This document shows positions 44,061 to 56,446 of a stretch of 64,000 bases of DNA, in pieces. Origin of the DNA: Thalassobaculum sp. OXR-137 (lineage in GTDB: Bacteria; Pseudomonadota; Alphaproteobacteria; Thalassobaculales; Thalassobaculaceae); NCBI RefSeq assembly GCF_034377285.1, contig NZ_CP139715.1, positions 3,704,001 through 3,768,000 on the forward strand, in the 5' to 3' direction. Under the pieces are notes generated by a model. It searched no databases and was not told the DNA's origin. It saw only the letters and a program-made list of their open reading frames with translations. The position numbers and the translations under genes were made by a program. Every line of letters starts with the position of its first letter. Within the stretch, counting starts at the first letter, position 1.

Positions 44061-46949
44061 CTACGCCGATTTCTTCGCCGGAGTGGGGCGCAGGTAGCGT
44101 TTCAGGTAGGAGCCGGTGTAGCTGCCTTCCGTCGCCGCGACGTCTTCCGGCGTGCCCTGGGCGACGATACGGCCGCCGCCGTCGCCGCCTTCGGGGCCGA
44201 GATCGACCACGTGGTCGGCGGTCTTGATGACCTCCAGGTTGTGCTCGATCACGATGACCGTGTTGCCCTGATCGACCAGCGCCTGCAGCACTTCCAGCAG
44301 CTTCCGCACATCCTCGAAATGCAGCCCCGTGGTCGGCTCGTCCAGGATGTAGACGGTCCGCCCGGTCGCCCGGCGCGACAGTTCCTTGGCGAGCTTCACC
44401 CGCTGCGCCTCGCCGCCGGACAGGGTGGTCGCCTGCTGGCCGATCTTCACGTAGCCGAGGCCGACCCGCTCCAGGGTTTCCAGCTTGTCGCGGATCGAGG
44501 GCACCGCCTTGAAGAAGACCGCGCCTTCCTCCACCGTCATGTCAAGAACGTCCGATATCGACTTGTCCCGGAAAGTAATTTCCAGCGTCTCACGATTGTA
44601 GCGCTTGCCCTTACAGACGTCGCAGGTCACGTACACATCCGGCAGGAAGTGCATCTCGATCTTGATGACGCCGTCGCCCTGGCAGGCCTCGCAGCGCCCG
44701 CCCTTCACGTTGAAGGAGAAGCGGCCCGGCGCGTAGCCGCGGGCCTTGGCTTCGGGCAGGCCGGCGAACCAGTCGCGGATCGGGGTGAAGGCGCCGGAAT
44801 AGGTGGCCGGGTTCGAGCGCGGCGTGCGGCCGATCGGCGACTGGTCGATATCGACCACCTTGTCGACATTCTCCAGCCCGGCCAGATGCTCGAACGGGGC
44901 GGCGTGTTCGCGGGCGTTGTGCAGCCGTCGGGCCAGCGCCTTCCAAAGCGTCTCGATCACCAGGGTCGACTTGCCGCCGCCGGACACACCGGAGATGCAA
45001 GTGAAGGTACCCAGCGGGATCTTCAGGGTGACGTTCTTCAGGTTGTTGCCGGTGGCCCCGGTCAGGGCGATCTGCTTGCCCTTCTTCGCCTTTCGGCGGG
45101 TCGCCGGGATCTCGATCTGCTCGAAGCCGGCCAGATACTTGCCGGTCAGGCTGGCCGGATTGGCCATGACCTCGGCCGGGGTGCCGGCGGCGACGACGGT
45201 GCCGCCATGGACCCCGGCGCCCGGGCCCATATCGACCACGTAGTCGGCCTCGCGGATCGCGTCCTCGTCATGCTCGACCACGATCACCGTATTCCCGAGG
45301 TCGCGCAGCCGCTTCAGGGTGGCGAGCAGCCGGTCGTTATCGCGCTGGTGCAGGCCGATGGACGGCTCGTCCAGCACGTAGAGCACGCCGGTCAGGCCCG
45401 AGCCGATCTGCGAGGCCAGCCGGATGCGCTGGCTCTCGCCGCCGGACAGGGTGCCCGAGGAACGCGAGAGCGTAAGGTATTCCAGGCCCACATTGTTCAG
45501 GAACCCCAGCCGCTCGTTGATCTCCTTCAGGATCCGTTCGGCAATCTCGCCCTGTTTCGTCGTCAGGCTGCCGGACAGGTCGGTGAACCAGGTCACGGCC
45601 GTGCCGATGGAGAACTCGGTCACCTCGGAGATGTTCAGCCCGGCGATCTTCACCGCCAGGGCCTCCGGCTTCAGGCGTTGGCCGCCGCAGGCCTCGCAGG
45701 GCGCGACGGACTGGTAGCGGCCCAGCTCCTCGCGCACCCAGGAGCTGTCGGTCTCCTTCCAGCGCCGGTCCATGTTGGGGATCACCCCCTCGAACGGCTT
45801 GTTGGTCTTGTAGCTGCGCAACCCGTCATCGAAGGTCATGGTCACCGGGGTCGTTCCGGTACCGAAAAGAATGCCCTGGCGGGCCTCCTCCGGCAGATCC
45901 TCGAACGGCGTGTCCTGGGAGATGTCGAAATGCGCCGCCAGGCTCTTCAGCGACTGGGCGTAGTATTTCGAAGAAGAACCGGCCCAGGGGGCGATGGCCC
46001 CGGCCTTGAGGCTCAGCTTCGGGTTCGGCACCACGAGCTGCTCGTCGAAATACATCTGGCTGCCGAGCCCGTCGCAGGTCGGGCAGGCGCCGAACGGGTT
46101 GTTGAACGAGAACAGCCGCGGCTCGATCTCGTCGATGGTGAAGCCGCTGACCGGACAGGCGAACTTGGCGGAGAAGGTGTGCCGCTCTCCGCTATCGGCG
46201 TCGTCGGCGAAGAGCAGGCCGTCGGACAGCTCCAGAGCGGTCTCGATGGAATCCGCCAGCCGGGTCGAGATGCCCTCGCGCACCACCAGCCGGTCGACCA
46301 CCACCTCGATGTCGTGCTTGCGCTTCTTGTCCAGCGCCGGCACGTCCTCGATCTCGTACAGCTCGCCGTCGACCCGCACGCGCTGGAAACCGCGCCGGCG
46401 CAGCTCGGCCAGTTCCTTGCGGTACTCGCCCTTGCGGCCACGCACGGTCGGGGCCAGCAGGTAGAGCCGTGTGCCTTCGGGCAGAGCGCAGATCCGGTCG
46501 ACCATCTGGCTGACCGTCTGGCTCTCGATCGGCAGGCCGGTGGCGGGCGAGTAGGGGACACCGATGCGGGCGAACAGCAGCCGCAAATAGTCGTAGATCT
46601 CGGTGACCGTACCGACCGTGGAGCGCGGGTTGCGCGAGGTCGTCTTCTGCTCGATAGAGATTGCCGGCGACAGGCCCTCGATCAGGTCCACATCCGGCTT
46701 CTGCATCAGTTCGAGGAACTGACGGGCATAGGCCGACAGGCTCTCCACGTAGCGGCGCTGACCCTCGGCATAGATCGTGTCGAAGGCGAGCGAGGATTTG
46801 CCGGACCCGCTCAATCCGGTCAGGACCACCAAGCTGTCCCGCGGCAGGTCGACATCGACGTTGCGCAGGTTGTGTTCGCGGGCACCGCGTATGCGGATCG
46901 CCCGCAGCTCAGGGGTGGCCGGCTTCGGCAAAGACGGGTCGGGCGCCAT
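44061..46949 (-). CDS. uvrA: Excinuclease ABC subunit A
   Basis: A 962-residue DNA damage-recognition ATPase of nucleotide excision repair. Two ABC ATPase modules are present: Walker [10 protein letters not shown] (residues 45-53) and GVSGGGKST in the second half, with signatures [14 protein letters not shown] and [16 protein letters not shown]. The C-terminal zinc module has all four cysteines (CEACQGDG ... [10 protein letters not shown]). The first zinc module reads CPVSGF ... CPTCDGLG, so one of its four cysteines is Ser. The chosen ATG at 46949 has GAGGA six bases upstream. A near-consensus SOS box lies 26 bases upstream. Confidence 0.96.
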   Translation of the reverse strand: MAPDPSLPKPATPELRAIRIRGAREHNLRNVDVDLPRDSLVVLTGLSGSGKSSLAFDTIYAEGQRRYVESLSAYARQFLELMQKPDVDLIEGLSPAISIEQKTTSRNPRSTVGTVTEIYDYLRLLFARIGVPYSPATGLPIESQTVSQMVDRICALPEGTRLYLLAPTVRGRKGEYRKELAELRRRGFQRVRVDGELYEIEDVPALDKKRKHDIEVVVDRLVVREGISTRLADSIETALELSDGLLFADDADSGERHTFSAKFACPVSGFTIDEIEPRLFSFNNPFGACPTCDGLGSQMYFDEQLVVPNPKLSLKAGAIAPWAGSSSKYYAQSLKSLAAHFDISQDTPFEDLPEEARQGILFGTGTTPVTMTFDDGLRSYKTNKPFEGVIPNMDRRWKETDSSWVREELGRYQSVAPCEACGGQRLKPEALAVKIAGLNISEVTEFSIGTAVTWFTDLSGSLTTKQGEIAERILKEINERLGFLNNVGLEYLTLSRSSGTLSGGESQRIRLASQIGSGLTGVLYVLDEPSIGLHQRDNDRLLATLKRLRDLGNTVIVVEHDEDAIREADYVVDMGPGAGVHGGTVVAAGTPAEVMANPASLTGKYLAGFEQIEIPATRRKAKKGKQIALTGATGNNLKNVTLKIPLGTFTCISGVSGGGKSTLVIETLWKALARRLHNAREHAAPFEHLAGLENVDKVVDIDQSPIGRTPRSNPATYSGAFTPIRDWFAGLPEAKARGYAPGRFSFNVKGGRCEACQGDGVIKIEMHFLPDVYVTCDVCKGKRYNRETLEITFRDKSISDVLDMTVEEGAVFFKAVPSIRDKLETLERVGLGYVKIGQQATTLSGGEAQRVKLAKELSRRATGRTVYILDEPTTGLHFEDVRKLLEVLQALVDQGNTVIVIEHNLEVIKTADHVVDLGPEGGDGGGRIVAQGTPEDVAATEGSYTGSYLKRYLRPTPAKKSA

Positions 46950-47299
46950 CGGGTCCTCGAGAGTCGCGGAAGGAGAACAAATATAGTACACAGAGGCCCG
47001 GTATGACCACCTGTCCGAATATGCACTCTAAGTATAGCCTTGGGGCGCGGTAACAAGGCTGTGGGTAACTTTCGCCGACCGGGGTAGCGGATAGTGCGAC
47101 TCGGATCGTTACGAATTCGGATCGATAAGCGGCGGGTCGAGAGTTCGAAACTAGATTTGCAGTTTCCCGCGGTTCTTCGCCGTTTGCAGTTTGGTCACGG
47201 CAGTCTTTGCGCATCGGGGCAGGCTGTGGGATTGTCGCCCAAACCGTTCCATGGACCGCATCATGGGACGAGGTTCGGAACAAACAGAGAGCGAGAAAC
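46950..47299. promoter_or_regulatory. Divergent uvrA/ssb intergenic region
   Basis: A 350-bp gap between divergent uvrA and ssb, the same arrangement as in many proteobacteria. It contains the SOS box described separately next to uvrA. A small palindrome GTTCGGAAC (47273-47281) lies close to ssb. No further gene is supported. Confidence 0.6.
46975..46989 (-). promoter_or_regulatory. Putative LexA (SOS) box upstream of uvrA
   Basis: The sequence GAAC-AAATATA-GTAC matches the alphaproteobacterial LexA direct-repeat operator GAAC-N7-GAAC except for one base (GTAC for GAAC). It is 26 bases upstream of the uvrA ATG and therefore well placed to repress it. DNA damage would be expected to induce uvrA. 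Confidence 0.65.
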
Positions 47300-47848
47300 A
47301 TGGCGGGCAGCGTCAACAAGGTGATTCTGGTCGGCAATCTGGGCCGCGATCCGGAAGTGCGATCGACCCAGGACGGCCTGAAAATCGTGAACCTCGCGAT
47401 TGCGACCTCGGAGCGCTGGCGCGACCGGACCTCCGGCGAGCAGCGGGAGCGCACCGAGTGGCATCGCGTGGTGATCTTCAACGAGAACCTGGCGCGGATC
47501 GCCGAGCAGTATCTGCGCAAGGGCAGCTCGGTCTATATCGAGGGCCAGCTCCAGACCCGTAAATGGACCGACCAGAGCGGGCAGGAGAAGTATTCCACCG
47601 AAGTCGTGCTGCAACGCTATCGCGGCGAGCTGACCCTGCTTGGCGGCCGGGGCGAAGGCGGCGGCGGCGGCGACTACAGCCGCGGCGACGATTACGGCGG
47701 CGGGTCTTCGGGTGGCGGCTACGGCGGCGGCTCGTCGGGTGGCGGCAGCTCCTCGGGCGGCGGCTATGGCGGCGGTTCCTCCGGCGGCGGCGGTGGCCAG
47801 CCGCCCATGGGTGGGCCGAGCGACCTGGACGACGAGATCCCGTTCTAA
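47300..47848 (+). CDS. ssb: Single-stranded DNA-binding protein
   Basis: A 182-residue SSB. The N-terminal OB fold (about 1-112) starts [20 protein letters not shown] and contains [20 protein letters not shown] and [16 protein letters not shown] Gly/Ser-rich flexible linker (about 118-170) leads to the conserved acidic tip DLDDEIPF that recruits replication and repair proteins. The frame is open from 47207, but the ATG at 47300 gives the standard N-terminus. Confidence 0.96.
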   Translation: MAGSVNKVILVGNLGRDPEVRSTQDGLKIVNLAIATSERWRDRTSGEQRERTEWHRVVIFNENLARIAEQYLRKGSSVYIEGQLQTRKWTDQSGQEKYSTEVVLQRYRGELTLLGGRGEGGGGGDYSRGDDYGGGSSGGGYGGGSSGGGSSSGGGYGGGSSGGGGGQPPMGGPSDLDDEIPF

Positions 47849-47871
47849 CCGGATCGGCACGTGGAGGGGGC

Positions 47872-48714
47872 ATGGACCGGTTTCGCGACGCGAATCGCGC
47901 CAAGTGGGACGAGCTGGTTCAGCCCCATCTGACCTCCGGCTTCTATTCGGTGGATGCCCTGCGCGCGGGCAACCGCCGGCTCGACCCGATCGTGGAGGAG
48001 GAGCTCGGCCCGGTGGCCGGGCTCTGCGTCCTGCACCTTCAATGCCATTTCGGGCTAGACACCCTGACCCTGGCGCAGCGCGGGGCGACGGTCACGGGGC
48101 TCGATTTTTCCGGCGAGGCGATCCGCGCGGCCCGCGCCCTGGCGCAGGAGACCGGCCTCTCCGCCACCTTCGTGGAGGGCGACCTCTACGCCGCGCCCGA
48201 GTTGATCCCCGAGCGTTTCGATCTGGTCTTCGTGAGCTGGGGGACGATCTGCTGGCTGCCGGACCTCGCGGGCTGGGCCCGGATCGCCGCCGATTTCCTG
48301 AAACCCGGCGGTCGCCTGTATTTCGCCGATTGCCACCCCCTGGCCTATGTCTGGGACGAGGGGCAGGGCGCCTGCGAGGCGGCGGCCGGGCGGTTCAAGA
48401 CCAAGTATCGGTATTTTCACGACCCCGCGCCCACCGAACTGGACGACCCGGACGATTACGGGAGCGCTCACAAGACCGTGAACACGCGGACCTACGAATG
48501 GGCCCATCCGGTGTCGGAACTCGTCACATCAGTAGCCGCGGCCGGACTCGCTTTCGAGTTCCTGCACGAGCATCCGACCATCACCTGGGCGCTGCTGCCC
48601 AGCCTGGTCGAGCGGGCCGACGGTCTTCATGCCTGGCCGGAGGGCACCGACCCGCTGCTTCCGCTCAGCCTGTCCTTCAGCGCACGGAAGCCGGACGGCC
48701 TCTATTCGAATTGA
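47872..48714 (+). CDS. Class I SAM-dependent methyltransferase
   Basis: A 280-residue methyltransferase. SAM motif I is LCVLHLQCHFGLDTLTLA (about residues 50-67), followed by GATVTGLDFSGEAI, the motif II/III strand FDLVFVSWGTICWL and DFLKPGGRLYFADCHP. Substrate not identifiable. The ATG has GGAGGGGG directly upstream. The gene lies 23 bp after ssb on the same strand and may be co-transcribed, without obvious functional connection. Confidence 0.85.
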   Translation: MDRFRDANRAKWDELVQPHLTSGFYSVDALRAGNRRLDPIVEEELGPVAGLCVLHLQCHFGLDTLTLAQRGATVTGLDFSGEAIRAARALAQETGLSATFVEGDLYAAPELIPERFDLVFVSWGTICWLPDLAGWARIAADFLKPGGRLYFADCHPLAYVWDEGQGACEAAAGRFKTKYRYFHDPAPTELDDPDDYGSAHKTVNTRTYEWAHPVSELVTSVAAAGLAFEFLHEHPTITWALLPSLVERADGLHAWPEGTDPLLPLSLSFSARKPDGLYSN

Positions 48715-48834
48715 TTCCAATAGTTTTGGAATGTTAACGATATTGAAAGGCTTCGGGGCAAGCCTCTTGGGTAAGCTGGGTCACCAAGAGAACGGGCGCA
48801 GTCTGGCCTGATTTTCGGAACCTACGGACAAAGC

Positions 48835-50514
48835 ATGGACCGTAAAGCGAGGACCGACGGGCAGGCGTCTGTGGCACCGCGCTTCGGGTTGCTGCTCCCT
48901 GTCATCGGTCTTATCGCCGGGCTCGTGGGCGCCGTCTTCGCGATGGCTTGGCTGGCCGCGGATGCTCAGGACAGGCAGGCGGTGGACGCCACGCGGCATA
49001 CCCTGCGCAGCATCATCGACGGGAACCGTCGCGAGCTTGGCGGCTGGACGTCGGACTACGCGTACTGGAACGACTTCGTCGAGCACGTCGTTCTCGCCCC
49101 GGACGCGGTCTGGATCAATGACAATGTCGGGCTCTACGCACAGCAGAATCTGGGCGTGGACATCACCTTCGTGGTCGACGGATCGAACGAACCGTATGTG
49201 GTCTCCGTCGCCGAGGAGTTGACGGTCGACGGCCGTCTGCTGGAACTGCCGGCCGAACTCGTCGCCCTGGTCCGCGCCGCCAGAAGCGATCCCGGGTCTC
49301 CAAATATGCGCCCGGTGGCCCAGGAGACCTACGTCCGGTACGGCGACCAGATTTTCATGGCCGCCGCCGCCGTCGCGAAATGGGAGGACAGGGCCGAGCT
49401 TCCCGTACGCAAGGGTGGGCCCGCGGTCCTGATCTACCTGCGGGAGATCAATGACGATCTGCTCGCCGCATTCGCCGCCGATTACAGGATCGACGGCCTC
49501 CGCCTGCTGACCGAGGCCGGTTCGGTGGCCGACGTCCTCGATCTTACCGGTCTCGACGGCAGCACCGTGGCCCGGCTCACCTGGCGGAGCCCGAAGCCGG
49601 GCACCAAGTTCCTGCACGAACTCATCATGCCCATGGCGGCGATCCTGTTCGTGGCGATGGCGTCGCTGGGCTGGATCGTGTTTCGCATGCGCTCCGTCTT
49701 CGCCCAGTTCATGGAAGCCCACCACGCGCTGGAAGACCGGACAGAGGCCTTGCGCATGGCCCGGGACGACGCCGACCGGGCCAACAGGGCGAAGACCGAG
49801 TTCCTGGCGCAGATGAGCCACGACCTGCGCACCCCGCTGAATGCCATCCTCGGCTTTTCCGAGGTGATCGCCCTGCAGACTTTTGGCTCCGACGCGGCAG
49901 CGGCCGAGCGCTATCGCGATTACGCCCGTCAAATCCACACCGGGGGCGATCACCTGCGGTCGTTGATCGACAGCATCCTGGACGTGGCGCGTCTGGATTC
50001 CGGCCGCTACGAATTCCAGGGCAAAATGGTCTCGATGGACGAGGCGGTCGAGACCTGTCTGGTGCTGCTGAAGGGGGATCTGGACGCCAAATCCTTCTCG
50101 GTCTCTGCACCGCGCAGCGGGCTGAGCGTCTGGGCCGACCCGAACGCGCTGGAGCAGATCCTGCTCAATCTGGTTGGCAACGCCGCCAAGTACACCCCGA
50201 GGGGCGGCTCGATCTCGATCGAGGTATCGCGGGTGGCGGACGGTGTGGCGGTGGCGATACGAGACACCGGCCGCGGCATGACGTCCAGCGATACCGCATC
50301 GGCCTTCGAGCTGTTCACCCGCGGGTCGGCCGGCGGGGCCGCGACCTCCGAGGGCGCCGGCCTCGGCCTGAGCATCGTCAAACGCCTGATCGATCTGCAT
50401 GGCGGCACCGTGGAGATCGAATCGACCCCCGGCAAGGGCACCCTGGTCACCTTCGTGCTTCCGAACAGGGCCGTCCGCTCGGAGGCCGGCCGGGCGAGCA
50501 TGGAACCCGCATAA
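48835..50514 (+). CDS. Membrane-bound hybrid-free sensor histidine kinase with a CHASE4-type sensor
   Basis: A 559-residue kinase. Two membrane helices (about 17-41 and 264-284) bracket a periplasmic sensor whose DYAYWNDFVEHV (residues 74-85) is typical of CHASE4 domains. After a short coiled segment come the dimerisation/phosphoacceptor helix (AQMSHDLRTPLNAILGFSEV, phosphorylated His329) and the ATPase domain with N box LNLVGNAAKYTPRGG, G1 DTGRGM and G2 GAGLGLSIVKRL. No response regulator is adjacent, so it is an orphan kinase. It is followed by a gap and gyrA. Confidence 0.9.
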   Translation: MDRKARTDGQASVAPRFGLLLPVIGLIAGLVGAVFAMAWLAADAQDRQAVDATRHTLRSIIDGNRRELGGWTSDYAYWNDFVEHVVLAPDAVWINDNVGLYAQQNLGVDITFVVDGSNEPYVVSVAEELTVDGRLLELPAELVALVRAARSDPGSPNMRPVAQETYVRYGDQIFMAAAAVAKWEDRAELPVRKGGPAVLIYLREINDDLLAAFAADYRIDGLRLLTEAGSVADVLDLTGLDGSTVARLTWRSPKPGTKFLHELIMPMAAILFVAMASLGWIVFRMRSVFAQFMEAHHALEDRTEALRMARDDADRANRAKTEFLAQMSHDLRTPLNAILGFSEVIALQTFGSDAAAAERYRDYARQIHTGGDHLRSLIDSILDVARLDSGRYEFQGKMVSMDEAVETCLVLLKGDLDAKSFSVSAPRSGLSVWADPNALEQILLNLVGNAAKYTPRGGSISIEVSRVADGVAVAIRDTGRGMTSSDTASAFELFTRGSAGGAATSEGAGLGLSIVKRLIDLHGGTVEIESTPGKGTLVTFVLPNRAVRSEAGRASMEPA

Positions 50515-50744
50515 CCGCCTGACTGCGGGGACTTAGGGGGCGATGAGCGGGCGAGCCGAGGCGGCGGCGGCGCCGGGCGCACTCGGAACTTGATCCGGCG
50601 CGCCCGAACCGTGATATTTCGGCGCCGCAACATTGCCGGAAATGGGCGATTTTGCTAAGATTTAACGAATCAGTTGGCATCTCGATCGCTACCTGTTCAT
50701 CGCCGGCATGATCCCTGTCGAAACCTACGATCGGAACCCCTCGG

Positions 50745-53449
<2,705 letters not shown>

Positions 53450-53453
<4 letters not shown>

Positions 53454-54022
53454 CCGAGCATAAGACTCGTGTGGGGGTTTATCCCGGCACGTTCGACCCG
53501 ATCACCAAGGGTCATATCGACATCATCCGCCGGGCCAGCAAGACGGTCGACCATCTGGTGGTTGCCGTCGCGCGCAACGCCGGCAAGGGCCCGCTGTTCA
53601 GCCTGGACGAGCGGGTGGAGATGGTGCGCGACGAGATCGACGACATCCTGGCCCGCAACCGCGAGGACGGGTTCATCGGCACCATCGAGGTGAAGCCCTT
53701 CGGCTCGCTGCTGATGCACTTCGCCGAGACCCAGGGGGCGAGCGTCATCATCCGCGGGCTGCGGGCGGTGTCCGACTTCGAGTACGAGTTCCAGATGGCC
53801 GGCATGAACGCCCGTCTGAACCCACGGATCGAGACGACCTTCCTGATGGCCTCGGACCGCCACCAGTTCATCTCCTCGCGTTTCGTGAAGGAGATCGGCC
53901 GGCTCGGCGGGGAGATCAGCGAGTTCGTCTCGGCCCGGGTGGCGGAGCGGGTGATGAACCGGTTCGACGGCGATCCGGCCAAGGACAGCCAGGCGAAGCA
54001 GACCGGACCCTTTACCGGGTAA
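53450..54022 (+). CDS. coaD: Phosphopantetheine adenylyltransferase
   Basis: A 190-residue nucleotidyltransferase of coenzyme A synthesis that converts 4'-phosphopantetheine and ATP to dephospho-CoA. It has [19 protein letters not shown] (T/HxGH motif), [37 protein letters not shown] and the C-terminal ISSRFVKEI (ISSTxVKE variant). Its ATG overlaps the gyrA stop by four bases. The gyrA-coaD order is common in alphaproteobacteria. Confidence 0.95.
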
Positions 54023-54130
54023 CCATCAGCCTCTGATTAACGGGTTGGGGAGCGGGCGAAGACGTCGGGATCAACACAATTTTAAGCATGTCATGGTTAA
54101 GTGCTCCGACAACCAAGGAGCTGTGCACCG

Positions 54131-55390
54131 ATGGCGATTGCGACCGACTCCGACGAGTCCGCTTCCCCCCGCATTCTTGACACCCTCAAAGGCCCCGCAG
54201 CCGCGGTCTCGGCTGCCTATGTTGCGGTCGCAACGCTCTATATCCTCTTTTCCGACCTGATCGTCTCTTTGATATCGAGCGATCCCGAGGTCCTGATCGA
54301 ACTCCAGATGACCAAGGGATTTGCCTTCGTCGCTGTCACGGGTGTGTCCCTCTTCTTGGTCTGGACGAGTCTCGAGAAGCGCGAGCGGCATGAGCGCCTG
54401 CGCCACGAGAATACCCGCAAGCGGCTGGGGGACCTGAGCAACGCGTTGCCCAATCCCCTGCTGATCCTCGATACCGACGGACGCCTGGTGGAGTGGAATG
54501 CCGCCAACGAAGCCGTGCTCGGCTATTCCCATAGCAATCTGTCGGGGATGACGGTCGACGCCCTGGCGCATCCGGACGATCTGGCCGCCGCCAAGGCGGC
54601 GATCGGCCGGGTCAAGGACACGGCGCGCCCGACGAACGCCGATGTCAGGCTGGTCACCGCTGACGGCCGCACACTGTCCTACCGCTGGCATGGCGCGCCG
54701 CTGTTGGACGCCAACGGTGCGGTATCCGAGATCGCCGTTGTCGGGATCGACATGACCGACCTCAAGGATGCCCAGGAGCGGCTTCGCGGCGCGCTGCAAG
54801 GGGTCAAGCATGTGCTGAAGCAGACCGTGGATGCGATCGCCATGGCGGTGGAGAAACGCGATCCCTATACCGCCGGCCACGAGAGGCGGGTCGCGGTTCT
54901 CAGCCTTGAGATCGCGCACGAAATGGGGTTGTCGAACGATGCGTGCGAAGGGCTGGAATACAGCGCGTTGCTGCACGATGTGGGAAAGCTCGCGGTACCG
55001 ACCGACATTCTGACCCGGCCGGGCCGTCTGACGGCCAGCGAGTTCGACGTGGTGAAGTCCCACGCCGAACACGGCTATGAGATCCTGAGGGAGATCGATT
55101 TTCCCTGGCCGGTGGCCGACATCATCCGTCAGCACCATGAGCGTCTGGACGGATCGGGTTACCCCCAGGGGCTCAAGGCGGACGAGATCTGCCGGGAAGC
55201 CCGTATCATCGGTGTCGCCGATGTGGTCGAGGCGATGTGGAGCCACCGGCCGTATCGCGCCGGCCTGGGTATCGATGCCGCCCTCGACGAGTTGCGCGCG
55301 GGCAGCGGCACCCGGTATGACCCCGACGTCGTACGGGCGTGCGAAACGGTTATCGCCCGGGGCTTCGCCTTCGCCCCCGCCGTGGCGTGA
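54131..55390 (+). CDS. Membrane PAS-HD-GYP protein (c-di-GMP phosphodiesterase)
   Basis: A 419-residue protein with two N-terminal membrane helices (about 23-48 and 60-80), a PAS domain (about 100-215, NALPNPLLILDTDGRLVEWN) and an HD-GYP domain (about 230-405). The HD-GYP motifs are complete: GHERRVAVLS, LLHDVGKLAVP (HD at 282-283), HAEHGYEIL and HHERLDGSGYPQGL. HD-GYP enzymes cleave cyclic di-GMP, so this one is probably active, unlike the GGDEF-EAL protein at 6-8 kb. The ATG at 54131 has AAGGAG about ten bases upstream. Confidence 0.9.
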   Translation: MAIATDSDESASPRILDTLKGPAAAVSAAYVAVATLYILFSDLIVSLISSDPEVLIELQMTKGFAFVAVTGVSLFLVWTSLEKRERHERLRHENTRKRLGDLSNALPNPLLILDTDGRLVEWNAANEAVLGYSHSNLSGMTVDALAHPDDLAAAKAAIGRVKDTARPTNADVRLVTADGRTLSYRWHGAPLLDANGAVSEIAVVGIDMTDLKDAQERLRGALQGVKHVLKQTVDAIAMAVEKRDPYTAGHERRVAVLSLEIAHEMGLSNDACEGLEYSALLHDVGKLAVPTDILTRPGRLTASEFDVVKSHAEHGYEILREIDFPWPVADIIRQHHERLDGSGYPQGLKADEICREARIIGVADVVEAMWSHRPYRAGLGIDAALDELRAGSGTRYDPDVVRACETVIARGFAFAPAVA

Positions 55391-55507
55391 GGATGCGCCC
55401 CTCGATCGCGCGCCCGTCGTGACGGGCAGGGGCGTGGATGTATCTTTTACGTCGGCTTTTGCTTGACCCGGCGGGATGCGCTGCATAGCTTCCCGCCACC
55501 CCTTGGC

Positions 55508-55583
55508 GGGCGCGTAGCTCAGTTGGTAGAGCATCTGACTTTTAATCAGACGGTCACAGGTTCGAACCCTGTCGCGCTCACCA
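55508..55583 (+). tRNA. tRNA-Lys (TTT anticodon)
   Basis: A complete 76-base cloverleaf. Acceptor GGGCGCG pairs with CGCGCTC (one G-T pair), the anticodon stem TCTGA/TCAGA encloses CTTTTAA with anticodon TTT, and the T arm has GTTCGAACC. The discriminator is A at 55580, followed by an encoded CCA. Decodes AAA/AAG. Confidence 0.96.
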
Positions 55584-55798
55584 TTCCCCGCCTTTCCAGA
55601 CCACTCGAGACCGGCACCGCCATTCGGCGGAAGCATCCGTTCCGGTCCTGCGTCGCAGAGTAAAAGCCCAGACGTTTATTCAGGCTTTACTGCGGCCTCC
55701 ATCCCAGCCGTCTAACGCGCTTTGCACCTCCCGCTGCTCAGCGTATATTGCAACAGCGTTAAATGGCGTTAATAACGCATGGGCGTGGGAGTCCGGCG

Positions 55799-56110
55799 AT
55801 GTTCGACTTTCTGAAAGTCAGCAAGGATAAGAAAAAGCCCGTCCGGCCCCGGCCGGTGAGCGCTCCGAAGAAGGCCGAATCCAAGGGGACGGTCAAAATA
55901 GATAAATTTGTCTTTAATGTTCGAGAGATTAACGACAAGGGATTCATCCTGGATCCTTATGACAAGGACATCGTGATTTCCGGCCAGCGCTTCCGGTTCG
56001 AGATCAACGCGGTGTACAACGACAAACCGATCCAGGGCCGGGCGGAAGCCGTCGTCACTAAAGTCGTAGACAACGCCCTGGCCGCGGCCTTCGTCACCAA
56101 GTTCTTCTGA
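55799..56110 (+). CDS. Small PilZ-like domain protein
   Basis: A 103-residue protein. A Lys/Pro-rich basic leader (residues 1-33) precedes a beta-rich region: FVFNVREINDKGFILDPYD, then GQRFRFEINAV, then IQGRAEAVVTKVVDNALAAAF. The order of strands and the D/N-x-x-G turn resemble PilZ domains, which bind cyclic di-GMP, but the N-terminal RxxxR ligand motif is not evident, so binding is doubtful. The leader could tether it to acidic partners or membrane. Codons are more AT-rich than in neighbouring genes. Upstream ATG at 55763 is possible; 55799 is preferred. It stands near the HD-GYP gene. Confidence 0.55.
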   Translation: MFDFLKVSKDKKKPVRPRPVSAPKKAESKGTVKIDKFVFNVREINDKGFILDPYDKDIVISGQRFRFEINAVYNDKPIQGRAEAVVTKVVDNALAAAFVTKFF

Positions 56111-56179
56111 GATCGCACTCTCCCTACGGCGGGCCGCCTGGCGATTGTGGACGGGCGGCGATTCGGCCATACTCGTCCC

Positions 56180-56410
56180 ATGAGCGAACGCGACAAAGCC
56201 CTGAAGCTCCTGCGCGCCGTCCGGCAGAAGATCGACCCGGACGTTCTCAAGCGCGCCCAGAACGCGGCGCTGGTTCAGATCGGCCAGAAGCCGCCGGAGC
56301 CGGAGAACGAGGCGTCGCGCCTGTTCAAGCAGGCTCTGGCGAATGGCGGCAAGCGTCGCGTGGAGATCCTGCGCGAACTCGAGCGCAAGTTCAGGCACAA
56401 GCTGAACTGA
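56180..56410 (+). CDS. Small hypothetical protein
   Basis: A 76-residue, highly charged, probably all-helical protein (LKLLRAVRQKIDPDVLKRAQ; RVEILRELERKFRHKLN at the C-terminus). Net basic, no membrane segment. I do not recognise it. The ATG at 56180 gives a clean N-terminus; another at 56147 is possible. It is convergent with the acetyltransferase gene. Confidence 0.55.
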   Translation: MSERDKALKLLRAVRQKIDPDVLKRAQNAALVQIGQKPPEPENEASRLFKQALANGGKRRVEILRELERKFRHKLN

Positions 56411-56446
56411 TCGATCCCAAGCTCGTTTGCCGGTCCACTCACGCCG

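Noticed and set aside
44037-47006. A 989-codon plus-strand reading frame opposite uvrA
   Set aside because: uvrA on the minus strand is unambiguous by motif. The opposite frame is low in real domain content and arises from high GC and codon bias.
47643-47810. GGC-rich low-complexity stretch in ssb as a possible repeat element
   Set aside because: It encodes the Gly/Ser linker common in SSB proteins and stays in frame to the conserved DDEIPF tip.
55654-55694. A bulged 12-bp hairpin after tRNA-Lys (CGCAG...CTGCG)
   Set aside because: It needs two bulges and has no T-run. A tRNA-linked attachment site or terminator is not supported.
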